From: Microbacteriaceae bacterium
GTDB lineage: Bacteria; Actinomycetota; Actinomycetes; Actinomycetales; Microbacteriaceae
Direction: 5' to 3'
Length of the DNA: 64,000 nt
NCBI GenBank assembly: GCA_019638805.1
Contig: JAHBTA010000004.1
Coordinates: 397,928-461,927, forward strand
Each line of letters begins with the position of its first letter. Position 1 is the stretch's first letter. Made by a program: the position numbers and the translations under genes. Below are positions 26,946-35,258 of the stretch, piece after piece. The notes below the pieces were generated by a model. That model saw only the letters and a list, made by a program, of their open reading frames with translations, had not been told where the DNA came from and did no database searches.

Positions 26946-28178
26946 GTGACCGCCGCATCCACCCGCCCCGCCTACGCCGTCGCCTGGCGCAACGCGATCT
27001 TCGGCGTCTTCAGCCTCAACGGGTTCGGGGCGGCGACCTGGATCAGCCGGCTGCCGAGCATCCGGGATCACCTGGAGATCTCGGTGGCCGAGGTCGGGCT
27101 GCTCATCTTCGGGGTGTCGGTCGGCGCGATCGTGGGCATGCTGGCATCCAGCCACGTGGTGCACTGGCTGGGCGAGCGACGCGTCGTGCACCTCTTCCTC
27201 GCCGGGTGCGGCGTGGCGCTCATCATCGTCGGGGTCGGCGCGACCGTGCTCGGCAGCTTCGCGGTGGTGATCGCCGGGTTCGCGATCTACGGCGCCTCGA
27301 CCGGGATCTGCGACGTCGGCATGAACGTCTCGGGCGCGGGCGCCGAGCGCGCGCTCGGGCGCAACGTCATGCCGTGGTTCCATGCCAGCTGGAGCCTCGG
27401 CACCGTCACGGGAGCCGCGGTCGGCGCCGCGGCCGCCTGGGCGGGCATCGACGTCGCCCTGCACCTCGGGCTGATCGGCGTTCTGCAGGTGATCGGCGCG
27501 AGCCTCGTCATCCGCTGGATCCCGCGGGACGACGCCCTCGCCGAGGAGCAGGGCATCGAGAGCAAGCCCGGCTTCCGCGAGCGCATGGCGATCTGGCTGA
27601 ACCCCCGCACGCTGCTGGTCGGGCTGCTCGTGCTCGGGATGGCGTTCACCGAGGGCTCGGCGAACGACTGGATCGCGATCGGCTTCATCGACGACCGCGG
27701 GTTCGACAACGGCCAGGGGGCGGCGGTCTTCGGGGTCTTCACCGTCGCCATGACGATCGGACGGATCTCCGGGGTTCCCCTCCTGGACCGCTTCGGGAGG
27801 GTGGCGGTGCTGCGCGCCGCCGCGCTCGCGGCCGCCGTGGGGCTCGCCGTGGTGATCCTGGTGCCGGTCGTCCCGATCGCGATCGCCGGTGTCGTGCTGT
27901 GGGGGCTCGGTGCGTCGCTCGGGTTCCCGGTCGGCATGTCGGCCGCCGCCGACGACCCGCGCACCGCGGCCGCGAGCGTGAGCGCCGTCGCCACCATCGG
28001 CTACGCGGCGTTCCTCATCGGGCCGCCGCTCATCGGATTCGTCGGCGAGCACGTCGGCGTGCTCAACGCCCTGTGGATCGTGCTCGTCCTCATCATCATC
28101 GCGACGCTGGTGATCCCGGCGGCGCGTGAGCCGCAGGGGCACGGCACATCTCAGGAGAAGTCCGGGGTTTCAGCCTGA
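26946..28178 (+). CDS. MFS transporter
   Basis: A 410-residue protein with 12 predicted transmembrane helices and no large loops. GTG 26946 follows AGCAGGAAG as ribosome site. Early residues WRNAIFGVFSLNGFGAATWISRLPSIRD and the central loop after helix 6 (IPRDDALAEEQG) resemble the FucP/YbjJ-type sugar or drug permeases often paired with LacI regulators. WLNPRTLLVGLLVLGMAFTEGSANDW is a conserved segment of that group. The substrate is unknown, but control by a LacI-family protein suggests a sugar or sugar-like compound. Confidence 0.85.
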   Translation: MTAASTRPAYAVAWRNAIFGVFSLNGFGAATWISRLPSIRDHLEISVAEVGLLIFGVSVGAIVGMLASSHVVHWLGERRVVHLFLAGCGVALIIVGVGATVLGSFAVVIAGFAIYGASTGICDVGMNVSGAGAERALGRNVMPWFHASWSLGTVTGAAVGAAAAWAGIDVALHLGLIGVLQVIGASLVIRWIPRDDALAEEQGIESKPGFRERMAIWLNPRTLLVGLLVLGMAFTEGSANDWIAIGFIDDRGFDNGQGAAVFGVFTVAMTIGRISGVPLLDRFGRVAVLRAAALAAAVGLAVVILVPVVPIAIAGVVLWGLGASLGFPVGMSAAADDPRTAAASVSAVATIGYAAFLIGPPLIGFVGEHVGVLNALWIVLVLIIIATLVIPAAREPQGHGTSQEKSGVSA

Positions 28179-28208
28179 TCCGGACGAGAGCGCGCGACTT
28201 CTCCTGAG
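28150..28208. terminator. Long-loop inverted repeat between convergent genes
   Basis: CTCAGGAGAAGTC at 28150-28162 pairs with GACTTCTCCTGAG at 28196-28208 (13 bp perfect, 33-nt interior containing a further TCCGG/CCGGA pair). It straddles the MFS stop codon and ends exactly at the stop of the convergent small gene. It may act as a bidirectional terminator. Confidence 0.5.
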
Positions 28209-28433
28209 TTACGCCGGCGGCTCGACCCAGCGGTAGATCTGGCCGTCGCGGAGCTCGATGGATGCCGGCGCGGCCGGCACGCGCCCGTCCAGTTCCTCGA
28301 GCATCCGGCTGCGACCCCGCACGAGAGTGCCGTCGGCTCTCGTCCAGTGCAGGTACGGGTGCAACGCCTCCCGGATCGCGGGCCCGTCGCCCGCGGACAG
28401 GGCGTCGAGCGCCCGGCGCACCACGGCATCCAC
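28209..28433 (-). CDS. SnoaL/NTF2-like small protein
   Basis: A 74-residue product, if started at GTG 28433. The sequence [44 protein letters not shown], then [16 protein letters not shown], has the helix-helix-then-strand pattern of SnoaL/nuclear-transport-factor-2 folds, where W-x-x-x-x-G-x-x-x-x-G-R marks the first strand. It is shorter than most (100-130 residues), so it may be truncated or start at an unusual codon further upstream. Nothing in-frame was found before the nucS promoter. Function unknown; it is divergent from nucS. Confidence 0.55.
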   Translation of the reverse strand: MDAVVRRALDALSAGDGPAIREALHPYLHWTRADGTLVRGRSRMLEELDGRVPAAPASIELRDGQIYRWVEPPA

Positions 28434-28472
28434 GCATCGACGGTACTCCTCGCTCGCACCTCGGCGGCGACC

Positions 28473-28485
28473 TATGCTCGACCCG
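28473..28485 (+). promoter_or_regulatory. -10 box of leaderless nucS transcript
   Basis: TATGCT at 28473-28478 is followed by a 6-nt gap and then the GTG start of nucS. No ribosome site is present. Confidence 0.55.
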
Positions 28486-29180
28486 TGCGTCTCGTGGTTG
28501 CCCGCTGCTCGGTGGATTACGCCGGGCGGCTGAGCGCGCATCTCCCGCTGGCGACGCGGCTGCTCGTGCTCAAGGGCGACGGCAGCGTGCTCGTGCACTC
28601 CGATTCGCTGAGCTACAAGCCGCTCAACTGGATGAGCCCGCCCGCGACGTTCGCGATCGAGGAGGTCGACGAGGAGCGCGCGTCCGCCGGGGTGATCGAG
28701 CTGTGGCGGGTGACGCACACGAAGACCGCCGACCTGCTGGTCATCTCGATCCACGAGATCCTGCACGACTCCTCCCACGAGCTGGGCGTCGACCCCGGCC
28801 TGCAGAAGGACGGCGTCGAGGCCGACCTGCAGCGCCTGCTGGCCGAACAGATCGAACTGCTCGGCGACGGGTTCGCGCTCGTGCGTCGCGAGTACATGAC
28901 GGCGATCGGGCCGGTCGACATCCTGGCGCGCGATGCCTCGGGCGCGAGCGTCGCGGTCGAGATCAAGCGCCGCGGGGACATCGACGGCGTCGAGCAGCTC
29001 ACCCGCTACCTCGAGCTCATGAACCGCGACCCGCTGCTCGCTCCGGTGACGGGCGTTTTCGCGGCTCAGGAGATCAAGCCGCAGGCGCGCACGCTGGCCG
29101 AGGACCGCGGGATCCGCTGCGTCGTGCTGGACTACGACGCGATGCGCGGCCTCGAGTCGGGCCACGCGCGCCTGTTCTGA
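28485..29180 (+). CDS. nucS: Endonuclease NucS (EndoMS), non-canonical mismatch repair
   Basis: A 231-residue mismatch-specific endonuclease. In Actinobacteria, which lack MutS/MutL, NucS cuts both strands at mispairs and limits transition mutations. The N-terminal DNA-binding/dimerisation domain starts [16 protein letters not shown]. The C-terminal nuclease domain has GPVDILARD and VAVEIKRRG, giving the D-E-K catalytic set of this PD-(D/E)XK enzyme. The C-terminal GHARLF resembles the short beta-clamp-binding tail reported for actinobacterial NucS. The GTG start is supported by the -10 spacing and by homologue-like length. It stands alone, divergent from a SnoaL-like gene. Confidence 0.93.
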   Translation: MRLVVARCSVDYAGRLSAHLPLATRLLVLKGDGSVLVHSDSLSYKPLNWMSPPATFAIEEVDEERASAGVIELWRVTHTKTADLLVISIHEILHDSSHELGVDPGLQKDGVEADLQRLLAEQIELLGDGFALVRREYMTAIGPVDILARDASGASVAVEIKRRGDIDGVEQLTRYLELMNRDPLLAPVTGVFAAQEIKPQARTLAEDRGIRCVVLDYDAMRGLESGHARLF

Positions 29181-29190
29181 CGCCGAGCCG

Positions 29191-29244
29191 GTACGTTCGC
29201 GTCACGCGAGCACCTCCTGGCGTGCACACGTGTCGCGAACGTAC
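29191..29244. terminator. Inverted repeat between nucS and the convergent gene
   Basis: GTACGTTCGCG at 29191-29201 pairs with CGCGAACGTAC at 29234-29244 (11 bp), and the pairing continues after one mismatch. It lies between the two facing stop codons and is a likely bidirectional terminator. Confidence 0.45.
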
Positions 29245-29253
29245 TCTCTCGCG

Positions 29254-29742
29254 CTAGTTCGCGAAGCCGTTGAAGATGATCGCGATGACCCCGAGCACGA
29301 TCTGCACCGCCACCACGAGCAGCGGCAGCTTGAGGGCGTCGAGCGTGCGCTCGCGCCGGTAGATGAGCAGGTACAGCGCGATGACCACGACGAGCAGCAC
29401 ACCCAGCGACCCGAAGCCCCAGCCGAGGATCGGCCCGAGGTAGGCAAGCCCCGCCCCGGTGTCCTTGATGTGGTCGGGGTTGACGCTGTCGAGGATGCCC
29501 TCCGCGATGCGGCTCACCGTCACCGGAACCGCGACCACGAGCGACGAGGCCAGCACCGCGAGCGTGAACAGCAGGCTCGTCGACGAGCCCTTGGGCATGA
29601 CCTTCGCGGGCCTATCGGCGGCGGCGGACGCACCGGCGGCCGACGAAGCAGACGACGCCGACGACGCGGCGGACGACGCGGCCGGGGCCGACTCCGGGGA
29701 GGACGATGCCGGGTCCTTGCCGACGGGGGCGCTCTGGCTCAT
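29254..29742 (-). CDS. Ser/Ala-rich membrane protein of unknown function
   Basis: A 162-residue protein. Residues 1-50 are a low-complexity Ser/Ala/Pro cytosolic leader. Three hydrophobic segments follow (about residues 56-78, 100-123 and 135-158), separated by RIAEGILDSVNPDHIKDTGAG and YRRERTLDALKL. It matches no named family. ATG 29742 is 7 nt from a minus-strand TAGCCT -10 box that overlaps the divergent promoter of the HAD gene. The two genes may compete for RNA polymerase. Confidence 0.7.
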   Translation of the reverse strand: MSQSAPVGKDPASSSPESAPAASSAASSASSASSAAGASAAADRPAKVMPKGSSTSLLFTLAVLASSLVVAVPVTVSRIAEGILDSVNPDHIKDTGAGLAYLGPILGWGFGSLGVLLVVVIALYLLIYRRERTLDALKLPLLVVAVQIVLGVIAIIFNGFAN

Positions 29743-29762
29743 GCCGCCTAGGCTAGTGGCGA
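29742..29762. promoter_or_regulatory. Overlapping divergent -10 boxes, both leaderless
   Basis: TAGGCT at 29749-29754 serves the plus-strand ATG at 29762, and TAGCCT (29755 to 29750 on the minus strand) serves the minus-strand ATG at 29742. Each has a 7-nt spacer. The two boxes share five bases, so both promoters cannot be melted by separate polymerases at once. Confidence 0.6.
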
Positions 29763-30433
29763 TGAGCCGCCCGTACACCGCTGTGCTGTTCGATCTCGAC
29801 GGGACCATCGTCGACTCGGCGCCGGGCATCACCGCGTCCCTCGCCGCGATGTTCGCGCAGATGGGGCTCCCGATCCCGACACCAGCCGAGCTGCTTGCCT
29901 ATGTCGGGCCTCCGCTCATGGACTCGTTCCGCGAGCTCGCGGGCTTCGACGAGGCGACGGCCGCCCGCGCGCTCAGCGTCTACCGCCCGATCTACCACGA
30001 CCGCGGCGTGTACGACGCACGCGTCTACCCCGGGCTCGACCGTACCGTCTGGGAGATCCACGACTCCGACCTCGTCCTCTCGCTGGCCACCTCGAAGCCC
30101 GAGACGCCCGCGCGCATGGTGCTCAAGCACTTCGGGCTGCTGCCCGCCTTCGACGAACTCGCGGGCGCGAGCGACGACGAGGTGCGCAGCAAGAAGGCGG
30201 ATGTGGTGGCCGAGGCCCTGCGCCGGCTCTCGGCCGACGGCGCCGACCTCTCGCGACCCGTGATGGTGGGCGATCGCAGCATCGACGTCCAGGGAGCAGC
30301 CGAGCACGGCATCCCGACCATCTTCGTGTCCTGGGGCTACGGTCCGCCCGAGGAGCAGGCCGGGGCGCTCGCCGTGGTGGACAACGCGGACGAACTGCTC
30401 GACGCGCTCGGCATCGCGCACCGCGCGGCGTAG
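29762..30433 (+). CDS. HAD-superfamily phosphatase (phosphoglycolate phosphatase-like)
   Basis: A 223-residue HAD hydrolase. Motif I FDLDGTIVDS near residues 10-19 holds the nucleophile and the acid/base Asp. Motif II is in SLATSKPE near 110, motif III the Lys in RSKKADVV near 142, and motif IV VMVGDRSIDVQGA near 170. The cap between residues 18 and 85 is the alpha-helical C1 type of Gph/PgmB/5'-nucleotidase-like enzymes. The substrate could be phosphoglycolate, a nucleotide or PPi. The transcript is probably leaderless. Confidence 0.85.
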   Translation: MSRPYTAVLFDLDGTIVDSAPGITASLAAMFAQMGLPIPTPAELLAYVGPPLMDSFRELAGFDEATAARALSVYRPIYHDRGVYDARVYPGLDRTVWEIHDSDLVLSLATSKPETPARMVLKHFGLLPAFDELAGASDDEVRSKKADVVAEALRRLSADGADLSRPVMVGDRSIDVQGAAEHGIPTIFVSWGYGPPEEQAGALAVVDNADELLDALGIAHRAA

Positions 30434-30454
30434 CGCCGCAGCCCCTCCTCGCCG

Positions 30455-31567
30455 CTACCCCTCCGGGACGTGCCGCTCGTCGACGCCGACGTACTCCGAG
30501 AGCGGCCGGATGAGCGCGTTGGCCTCGAGCTGCTCGACCACGTGCGCCGTCCAGCCGGTCACGCGCGAGGCCACGAACAGCGGCGTGAAGATCTCGGTGT
30601 CGAACCCCATGAGGTGGTAGGCCGGCCCGCTCGGGTAGTCGAGGTTCGGCTTGATGCCCTTCGCGGCATCCATCGCGGCCTCGAGCGCGTCGTACAGGGC
30701 GAGCAGGTCGGGGCGGTCGTAGTGCTCGATGAGGGTGTCGAGCGCGGCCTTCATGGTCGGCACCCGGGAGTCGCCGTTCTTGTAGACCCGGTGGCCGAAG
30801 CCCATGATCTTGCGCTTCTCGGCCAGCGCCCGGTCGAGCCAGCTCTGCGCCTTGTCGGCAGTACCCACCTCGTCGAAGATGTGCATGACGGCCTCGTTGG
30901 CACCGCCGTGCAGCGGCCCCTTGAGCGCGCCGATCGCCGCGACCACGGCCGAATAGATGTCCGACAGCGTCGAGGTGACGACGCGCGCCGTGAAGGTCGA
31001 CGCGTTGAACGAGTGCTCGGCGTACAGGATCATCGACACGTCGAAGGCGTTGACCACGACCAGTTCGGGCACCTCGCCGAAGGTCATGTGCAGGAAGTTC
31101 GCGCTGTAGCCCAGGTCGTCGCGCGGCGGCACCGGGTCGAGCCCGTGGCGGCGGCGCTGCGTGTGGGCCACGATCGCGGGGAGCTTCGCGTACATGCGCT
31201 TGGCCTTGTCGAGGTTCTCGTCCCGGCGTGTGTCCGGGGTCTCGGGGTCGGCCGCGCCGATGACGCTCACGGCGGTGCGCACGACGTCCATCGGGTGCGC
31301 GGTCAGCGGCAGCTCGTCGATGACGCGCTTGACATCGTCGTCGAGTGCGCGGTGCTCGCGCTCGAACTTCTCGAGCGCGGCCAGCTGCGTCGGGGTGGGC
31401 AGCTCGCCGTACCAGAGCAGGTGCGCGACCTCCTCGAACGAGCGGCTCGCCGCGAGCTCCTGCACCGGGTAGCCGCGGTACAGCAGCGAGTTGGTCTCGG
31501 GGTTGACCTTCGAGATGGCCGTGGTGTCGACGACGACCCCGGCCAGCCCCTTCTTGATGTCGCTCAT
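30455..31567 (-). CDS. prpC: 2-methylcitrate synthase / citrate synthase family
   Basis: A 370-residue enzyme that condenses propionyl-CoA (or acetyl-CoA) with oxaloacetate, the first step of the methylcitrate cycle. Catalytic motifs are present: GPLHGGANEAV near residue 217 (His), IMGFGHRVYKNGDSR near 252 (His and Arg), and LDYPSGPAYHLMGFDTE near 315 (Asp region). The short length, without the N-terminal domain of large citrate synthases, and the GLAGVVVDTTAISKV opening match the PrpC/CitA group. It is the last gene of the prp operon and overlaps prpB by 4 bases. The protein is annotated as methylcitrate synthase from context. Confidence 0.92.
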   Translation of the reverse strand: MSDIKKGLAGVVVDTTAISKVNPETNSLLYRGYPVQELAASRSFEEVAHLLWYGELPTPTQLAALEKFEREHRALDDDVKRVIDELPLTAHPMDVVRTAVSVIGAADPETPDTRRDENLDKAKRMYAKLPAIVAHTQRRRHGLDPVPPRDDLGYSANFLHMTFGEVPELVVVNAFDVSMILYAEHSFNASTFTARVVTSTLSDIYSAVVAAIGALKGPLHGGANEAVMHIFDEVGTADKAQSWLDRALAEKRKIMGFGHRVYKNGDSRVPTMKAALDTLIEHYDRPDLLALYDALEAAMDAAKGIKPNLDYPSGPAYHLMGFDTEIFTPLFVASRVTGWTAHVVEQLEANALIRPLSEYVGVDERHVPEG

Positions 31568-32478
31568 GCGCCGCTCCTGTTGTTCTTGAGGTCGAAGGTA
31601 TAGACACCCGCGTCGAACGCGGAATACCCCTCGTAGTCGAGGAGGCTGTACAGCTCGGCGCGCGTCTGCATCTCGGGCACCACCGCGTCGAGCGTGCCGT
31701 CGCTCAGCAGGGTGTCGAGCGCGCGCTCGGCGGCCCCCATCGCGGTGCGCAGCAGAGAGACCGGGTGGATGACGATGTCGACCCCGACATCGGCCAGCTG
31801 CCGGTGCGTGAAGAGTTGCGATTTCCCGAACTCGGTCATGTTCGCCAGGATCGGCACGGTCACCGCGGCCCGGATCGCAGCGAACTCCTCGAGCGACGCC
31901 ATCGCCTCAGGGAAGATCGCGTCGGCACCCGCGTCGGCGAGCGCCTTCGCGCGGTCGACCGCCGCATCCAGTCCGTCGACCCCGCGGATGTCGGTGCGGG
32001 CCATGATGAGGAAGTCCGGGTCGCGGCGCCCCTCGACCGCTGCGCGGATGCGCTTGAGCGCCGTGGTCTCGTCGACCACCTCCTTGCCGTCGAGGTGACC
32101 GCAGCGCTTGGGGTTGACCTGGTCCTCGAGGTGCATGCCGGCCAGACCCGCGTCCTCGAGCACCTGCACGGTGCGAGCCACGTTCATGGGCTCGCCGAAT
32201 CCGGTGTCGGCGTCGATGAGCGCGGGCAGGTCGGTGACCCGCGCGATCTGGGCCCCACGCGCGGCGACCTCGGTGAGGGTGGTGAGCCCGATGTCGGGCA
32301 GCCCCAGGTCGGCGCTCAGCACGGCGCCCGAGATGTAGACGCCCTCGAAGCCCTTGTCCTGGATGAGCTTCGCGCTCAGCGGGTTGAACGCGCCCGGCAT
32401 CCGGACGAGCTCGCCGCTCGCGAGCCGCGCGCGGAACGCCGCGCGCTTGGCGGACGGCGTGAGCGTCGAGTGCAGCAT
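31564..32478 (-). CDS. prpB: Methylisocitrate lyase
   Basis: A 304-residue ICL/PEP-mutase superfamily enzyme that splits 2-methylisocitrate into pyruvate and succinate. The active-site loop KRCGH near residue 124 carries the catalytic Cys. DADTGFGEP near residue 87 and HLEDQVNPKRCGH provide Mg2+ and substrate contacts, and ILANMTEFGK near residue 210 is typical of PrpB. ATG 32478 shares one base with the prpD stop codon, and the 3' end overlaps prpC by 4 bases. Confidence 0.95.
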   Translation of the reverse strand: MLHSTLTPSAKRAAFRARLASGELVRMPGAFNPLSAKLIQDKGFEGVYISGAVLSADLGLPDIGLTTLTEVAARGAQIARVTDLPALIDADTGFGEPMNVARTVQVLEDAGLAGMHLEDQVNPKRCGHLDGKEVVDETTALKRIRAAVEGRRDPDFLIMARTDIRGVDGLDAAVDRAKALADAGADAIFPEAMASLEEFAAIRAAVTVPILANMTEFGKSQLFTHRQLADVGVDIVIHPVSLLRTAMGAAERALDTLLSDGTLDAVVPEMQTRAELYSLLDYEGYSAFDAGVYTFDLKNNRSGA

Positions 32479-33974
32479 CAGAAGAGTCCCTTCGGCGTAG
32501 CGGGGAGCCCCTGCGCGATGACGTTGAGCTCGCCGACCTCGGCGGCGGACAGCTCGGGCAGACGCTCGGCGAGGCCCAGGAAGCGCTCGATCTCGGCCGC
32601 CTCGAGTACCGGCTCCGCCAGCATCCGGAACTTGGCGACGTAGTCGGCGCGCGCGAACGGGCGCGCACCGAGCGGGTGGGCGTCGGCGACGGCGATCTCA
32701 TCGACGATGCGTTCGCCGTTCGTGAGCGCGATCTCGACGCGGCCGCCGAACGCCTTCTCGGTCAGGTCGTTGGAGTGGTAGCGACGCGTCCACTCCGGGT
32801 CCTCGACCGTGGTGACCTTGTGCCACAGCGCGACGGTGTCCGGGCGCTGCGCCCGCTCGGGCGCGTAGCTCGCGTTGTGATCCCACGCGCCGTCCTGCAG
32901 CGCGACCGCGAAGATGTACGGAATCGAGTGGTCCAGCGTCTCGCGCGAGGCCTTGGGGTCGTACTTCTGCGGGTCGTTCGCCCCCGAGCCGATGACGTAG
33001 TGCGTGTGGTGGCTCGTGGCCAGCACGATCGACTCGACGTTCGCGGGGTCGCGCAGCTCGGGGTGCTTCTGGCCGAGCGCCCGGGCCAGGTCGATCCAGG
33101 CCTGCGCCTGGTACTCGGCCGAGTGCTCCTTGGTGTACGTGTCGAGGATGCCGCGCTTGGCCTCGCCCTTCTCAGGCAACGGCACCTCGTAGCGGCCCTC
33201 GGGCCCGTCGAGCAGCCAGGCGATGACGCCGTCCTCGCCCTCCCAGATCGGGCTCGGCGAGGTCTGCCCGCGCAGGGCCCGGTCGATCGCCTCGACCGCC
33301 ATCTTCCCGGCGAAGGCGGGGGCGGATGCCTTCCAGGTCGAGATCTCGCCCTTGCGCGACTGCCGGGTCGCCGTCGTGGTGTGCAGGGCCTGGCCGATCG
33401 CCTGGTAGATGGTCTCGGGCGAGAGCCCGAGCAGGGTGCCGATGCCGGCCGCTGCCGAGGGGCCGAGGTGCGCCACGTGGTCGATCTTGTGCGCGTGCAG
33501 GGAGATCGCCTTGACCAGGTCGACCTGGATCTCATAGCCGGTGGCGATGCCGCGCACCAGTGCGGCGCCGTCTTTACCGGCGTGCTGCGCGACCGCGAGG
33601 ATGGGCGGGATGTTGTCGCCCGGGTGCGAGTACTCGGCGGCCAGGAAGGTGTCGTGGTAGTCGAGCTCGCGCACCGCGACGCCGTTGGCGTAGGCCGCCC
33701 ATTCCGGGCTGAAGCGCCCCGTGATGCCGAACACGGTCGCTCCGGGCGATGCCGGGTGCGCCTCCGCCGCCCCGCGCGCCGCGACGATGGGCGCGCGCCC
33801 CAGCGAGGCCACCGCGACCGACGCGTTGTCGATGACCCGGTTGACGATCATCTCGGTCACCTCGGGCAGGACCGCGACCGGATCGGCGGCCACCTCGGCG
33901 ATGCGCCAGGCGAGCTGCTGCTCGCGCGGCAGCTCCTCCGAGCTCTTGTACGTGCGGACGGGGTGCAGCTTCAC
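32478..33974 (-). CDS. prpD: 2-methylcitrate dehydratase
   Basis: A 498-residue MmgE/PrpD family enzyme that dehydrates 2-methylcitrate to 2-methyl-cis-aconitate. The MmgE/PrpD N-terminal fold shows in the segment [23 protein letters not shown] near residues 88-110, the family's best conserved stretch, and [14 protein letters not shown] follows at once. Full family length. It overlaps the upstream gntR gene by 4 bases and the downstream prpB start by one. Confidence 0.93.
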   Translation of the reverse strand: MKLHPVRTYKSSEELPREQQLAWRIAEVAADPVAVLPEVTEMIVNRVIDNASVAVASLGRAPIVAARGAAEAHPASPGATVFGITGRFSPEWAAYANGVAVRELDYHDTFLAAEYSHPGDNIPPILAVAQHAGKDGAALVRGIATGYEIQVDLVKAISLHAHKIDHVAHLGPSAAAGIGTLLGLSPETIYQAIGQALHTTTATRQSRKGEISTWKASAPAFAGKMAVEAIDRALRGQTSPSPIWEGEDGVIAWLLDGPEGRYEVPLPEKGEAKRGILDTYTKEHSAEYQAQAWIDLARALGQKHPELRDPANVESIVLATSHHTHYVIGSGANDPQKYDPKASRETLDHSIPYIFAVALQDGAWDHNASYAPERAQRPDTVALWHKVTTVEDPEWTRRYHSNDLTEKAFGGRVEIALTNGERIVDEIAVADAHPLGARPFARADYVAKFRMLAEPVLEAAEIERFLGLAERLPELSAAEVGELNVIAQGLPATPKGLF

Positions 33975-34627
33975 CTGATGCCTTCCTGGGGGATGCGCGA
34001 CCGGAGGGTCGCGAGGATCTCGTTGAGCGATGCGCGCAGGTGCACGGCCACCGCGGATGCCGCGAGCGCCTCATCCCGGTCGCGGATCGCCTCGCAGATG
34101 AGGCGGTGCTCCTCGGCGGCGCGCAGGAGTCGCTCGGGGTTGTCGCCCGCCAGCCGGCGGGCGCGGACGAGGTGGGTGCGCACGCCCTCGAGGGCGCCGC
34201 ACATGGCCGGGTTCGCGATGGCCTCGTCGATCGCGCGGTCGAAGTCGGCGACCACCTCGTAGTAGGCGTCCACCCCCTGCCCGGCGAGCACCTCGGCGGC
34301 GCGCGCGAACTCGGCGGCGAGGCCCGCGAAGACCGCGGGGTCACCGCGCCGGGCGGCCAGACGGGCGGCGTGCACCTCGAGCGCCTCGCGCAGCTCGAAG
34401 AGCTCGGCGACGCTCTCGGGGGACACGTCGGGCACGATGCCGGTGCGTCCCCTGCTGGTGTCGAGCAGGCCCTCGAGCGCGAGACGCGAGAGCGCGGCGC
34501 GCAGGGGCGTGCGCGAGACGCCGAGCCGGGCGGCGAGCTCGACCTCGCTCAGCGGGGTGCCGGGCGCGAGGCGCCACGACAGGATCTCGTCCCGCAGCAC
34601 CCGGTACGCCGTCTCGCTCGCTCGCAC
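33971..34627 (-). CDS. GntR-family (FCD) regulator of the prp operon
   Basis: A 218-residue transcription factor. The winged helix is at residues 1-65 ([39 protein letters not shown]). An FCD ligand domain follows ([17 protein letters not shown], and [12 protein letters not shown] with metal-type histidines). GTG 34627 lies 6 nt after a minus-strand TAGCAT -10 box, so the message is leaderless. It is the first gene of the operon with prpD-prpB-prpC, overlapping prpD by 4 bases. Regulators in this position usually respond to a methylcitrate-pathway intermediate; that is inferred here. Confidence 0.88.
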   Translation of the reverse strand: MRASETAYRVLRDEILSWRLAPGTPLSEVELAARLGVSRTPLRAALSRLALEGLLDTSRGRTGIVPDVSPESVAELFELREALEVHAARLAARRGDPAVFAGLAAEFARAAEVLAGQGVDAYYEVVADFDRAIDEAIANPAMCGALEGVRTHLVRARRLAGDNPERLLRAAEEHRLICEAIRDRDEALAASAVAVHLRASLNEILATLRSRIPQEGIR

Positions 34628-34633
34628 GGTGCG

Positions 34634-34665
34634 ATGCTACCCCCGAACCAGCGCAAATGTATACA
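34634..34665 (-). promoter_or_regulatory. Promoter and GntR-type operator of the prp operon
   Basis: TGTATACA at 34658-34665 is a perfect 8-bp palindrome flanked by AT-rich bases, unusual in this GC-rich sequence and matching the TGTATACA-type sites of FCD-GntR proteins. It lies just upstream of the -10 box (minus-strand TAGCAT, 34639-34634) of the regulator's own operon. Confidence 0.6.
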
Positions 34666-34724
34666 AAACTGTGAATTGCTGGTTGATCTGCGCCGGTTCG
34701 ACGCGGTTCTGTATGCGCGGGTCC

Positions 34725-35168
34725 TCAGCAGTCGCACCCCGGCTCGCCCAGCGGGGTCGTGAGCCGATCCGGCGCGAGGTCCACCTCGCCGGCATCGTCG
34801 ACGACCCCGAGGCCCTCGCGCGCCCAGTACTCGAAGCCGCCGATCATCTCCTTGACCTCGTAGCCGAGCATGAGGAACTCGATGGCCGACCGGGTCGCCC
34901 CGTTGCAGGCAGGGCCCCAGCAGTAGACGACCACCGGGGTACCCGCCGGGATCTCAGTGGCCGCACGCGCGGCGATCTCCGCGCGCGGGATGTGCACCGC
35001 ACCGCGCGCCCTCCCCTGGTGCCACGCCGCGTGGGATCGCGTGTCGACGAGCACAAACGCGTCGCCCGCCGCGAGAGCCGCCGCGACATCCGAGGGGTCG
35101 GTCTCGTGCCGCAGCTTCGCGGCGAAGTACTCGATCGCCTCGGTGTCGACGACCAGGGGTGCGCTCAT
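34725..35168 (-). CDS. Rhodanese-like sulfurtransferase domain protein
   Basis: A 147-residue single-domain rhodanese. The fold markers are FVLVDTRSHAAWHQGRARGAVHIPRAEI near residues 37-65 and the active-site loop VVYCWGPACNGATRSA near 77-92, where the first Cys is expected to carry persulphide. The C-terminus after MIGGFEYWAREGL extends 25 residues and ends GEPGCDC, with two further cysteines close together. ATG 35168 follows GGCGGG. Substrate unknown. Confidence 0.85.
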   Translation of the reverse strand: MSAPLVVDTEAIEYFAAKLRHETDPSDVAAALAAGDAFVLVDTRSHAAWHQGRARGAVHIPRAEIAARAATEIPAGTPVVVYCWGPACNGATRSAIEFLMLGYEVKEMIGGFEYWAREGLGVVDDAGEVDLAPDRLTTPLGEPGCDC

Positions 35169-35258
35169 CCCGCCAGTGAAACGCGCCGCCCGCGGTCGCG
35201 CCATGCGCACCCGGCCAGCCTGCGGCGACATCCCGCCAGCCCGTACGCTTCGAAAGAC

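Noticed and set aside
25581..28142. 853-codon minus-strand frame across the LacI and MFS genes
   Set aside because: It is a shadow frame: extremely Arg/Asp/Gly-rich, crosses a real operator and divergent promoter, and has no domain.
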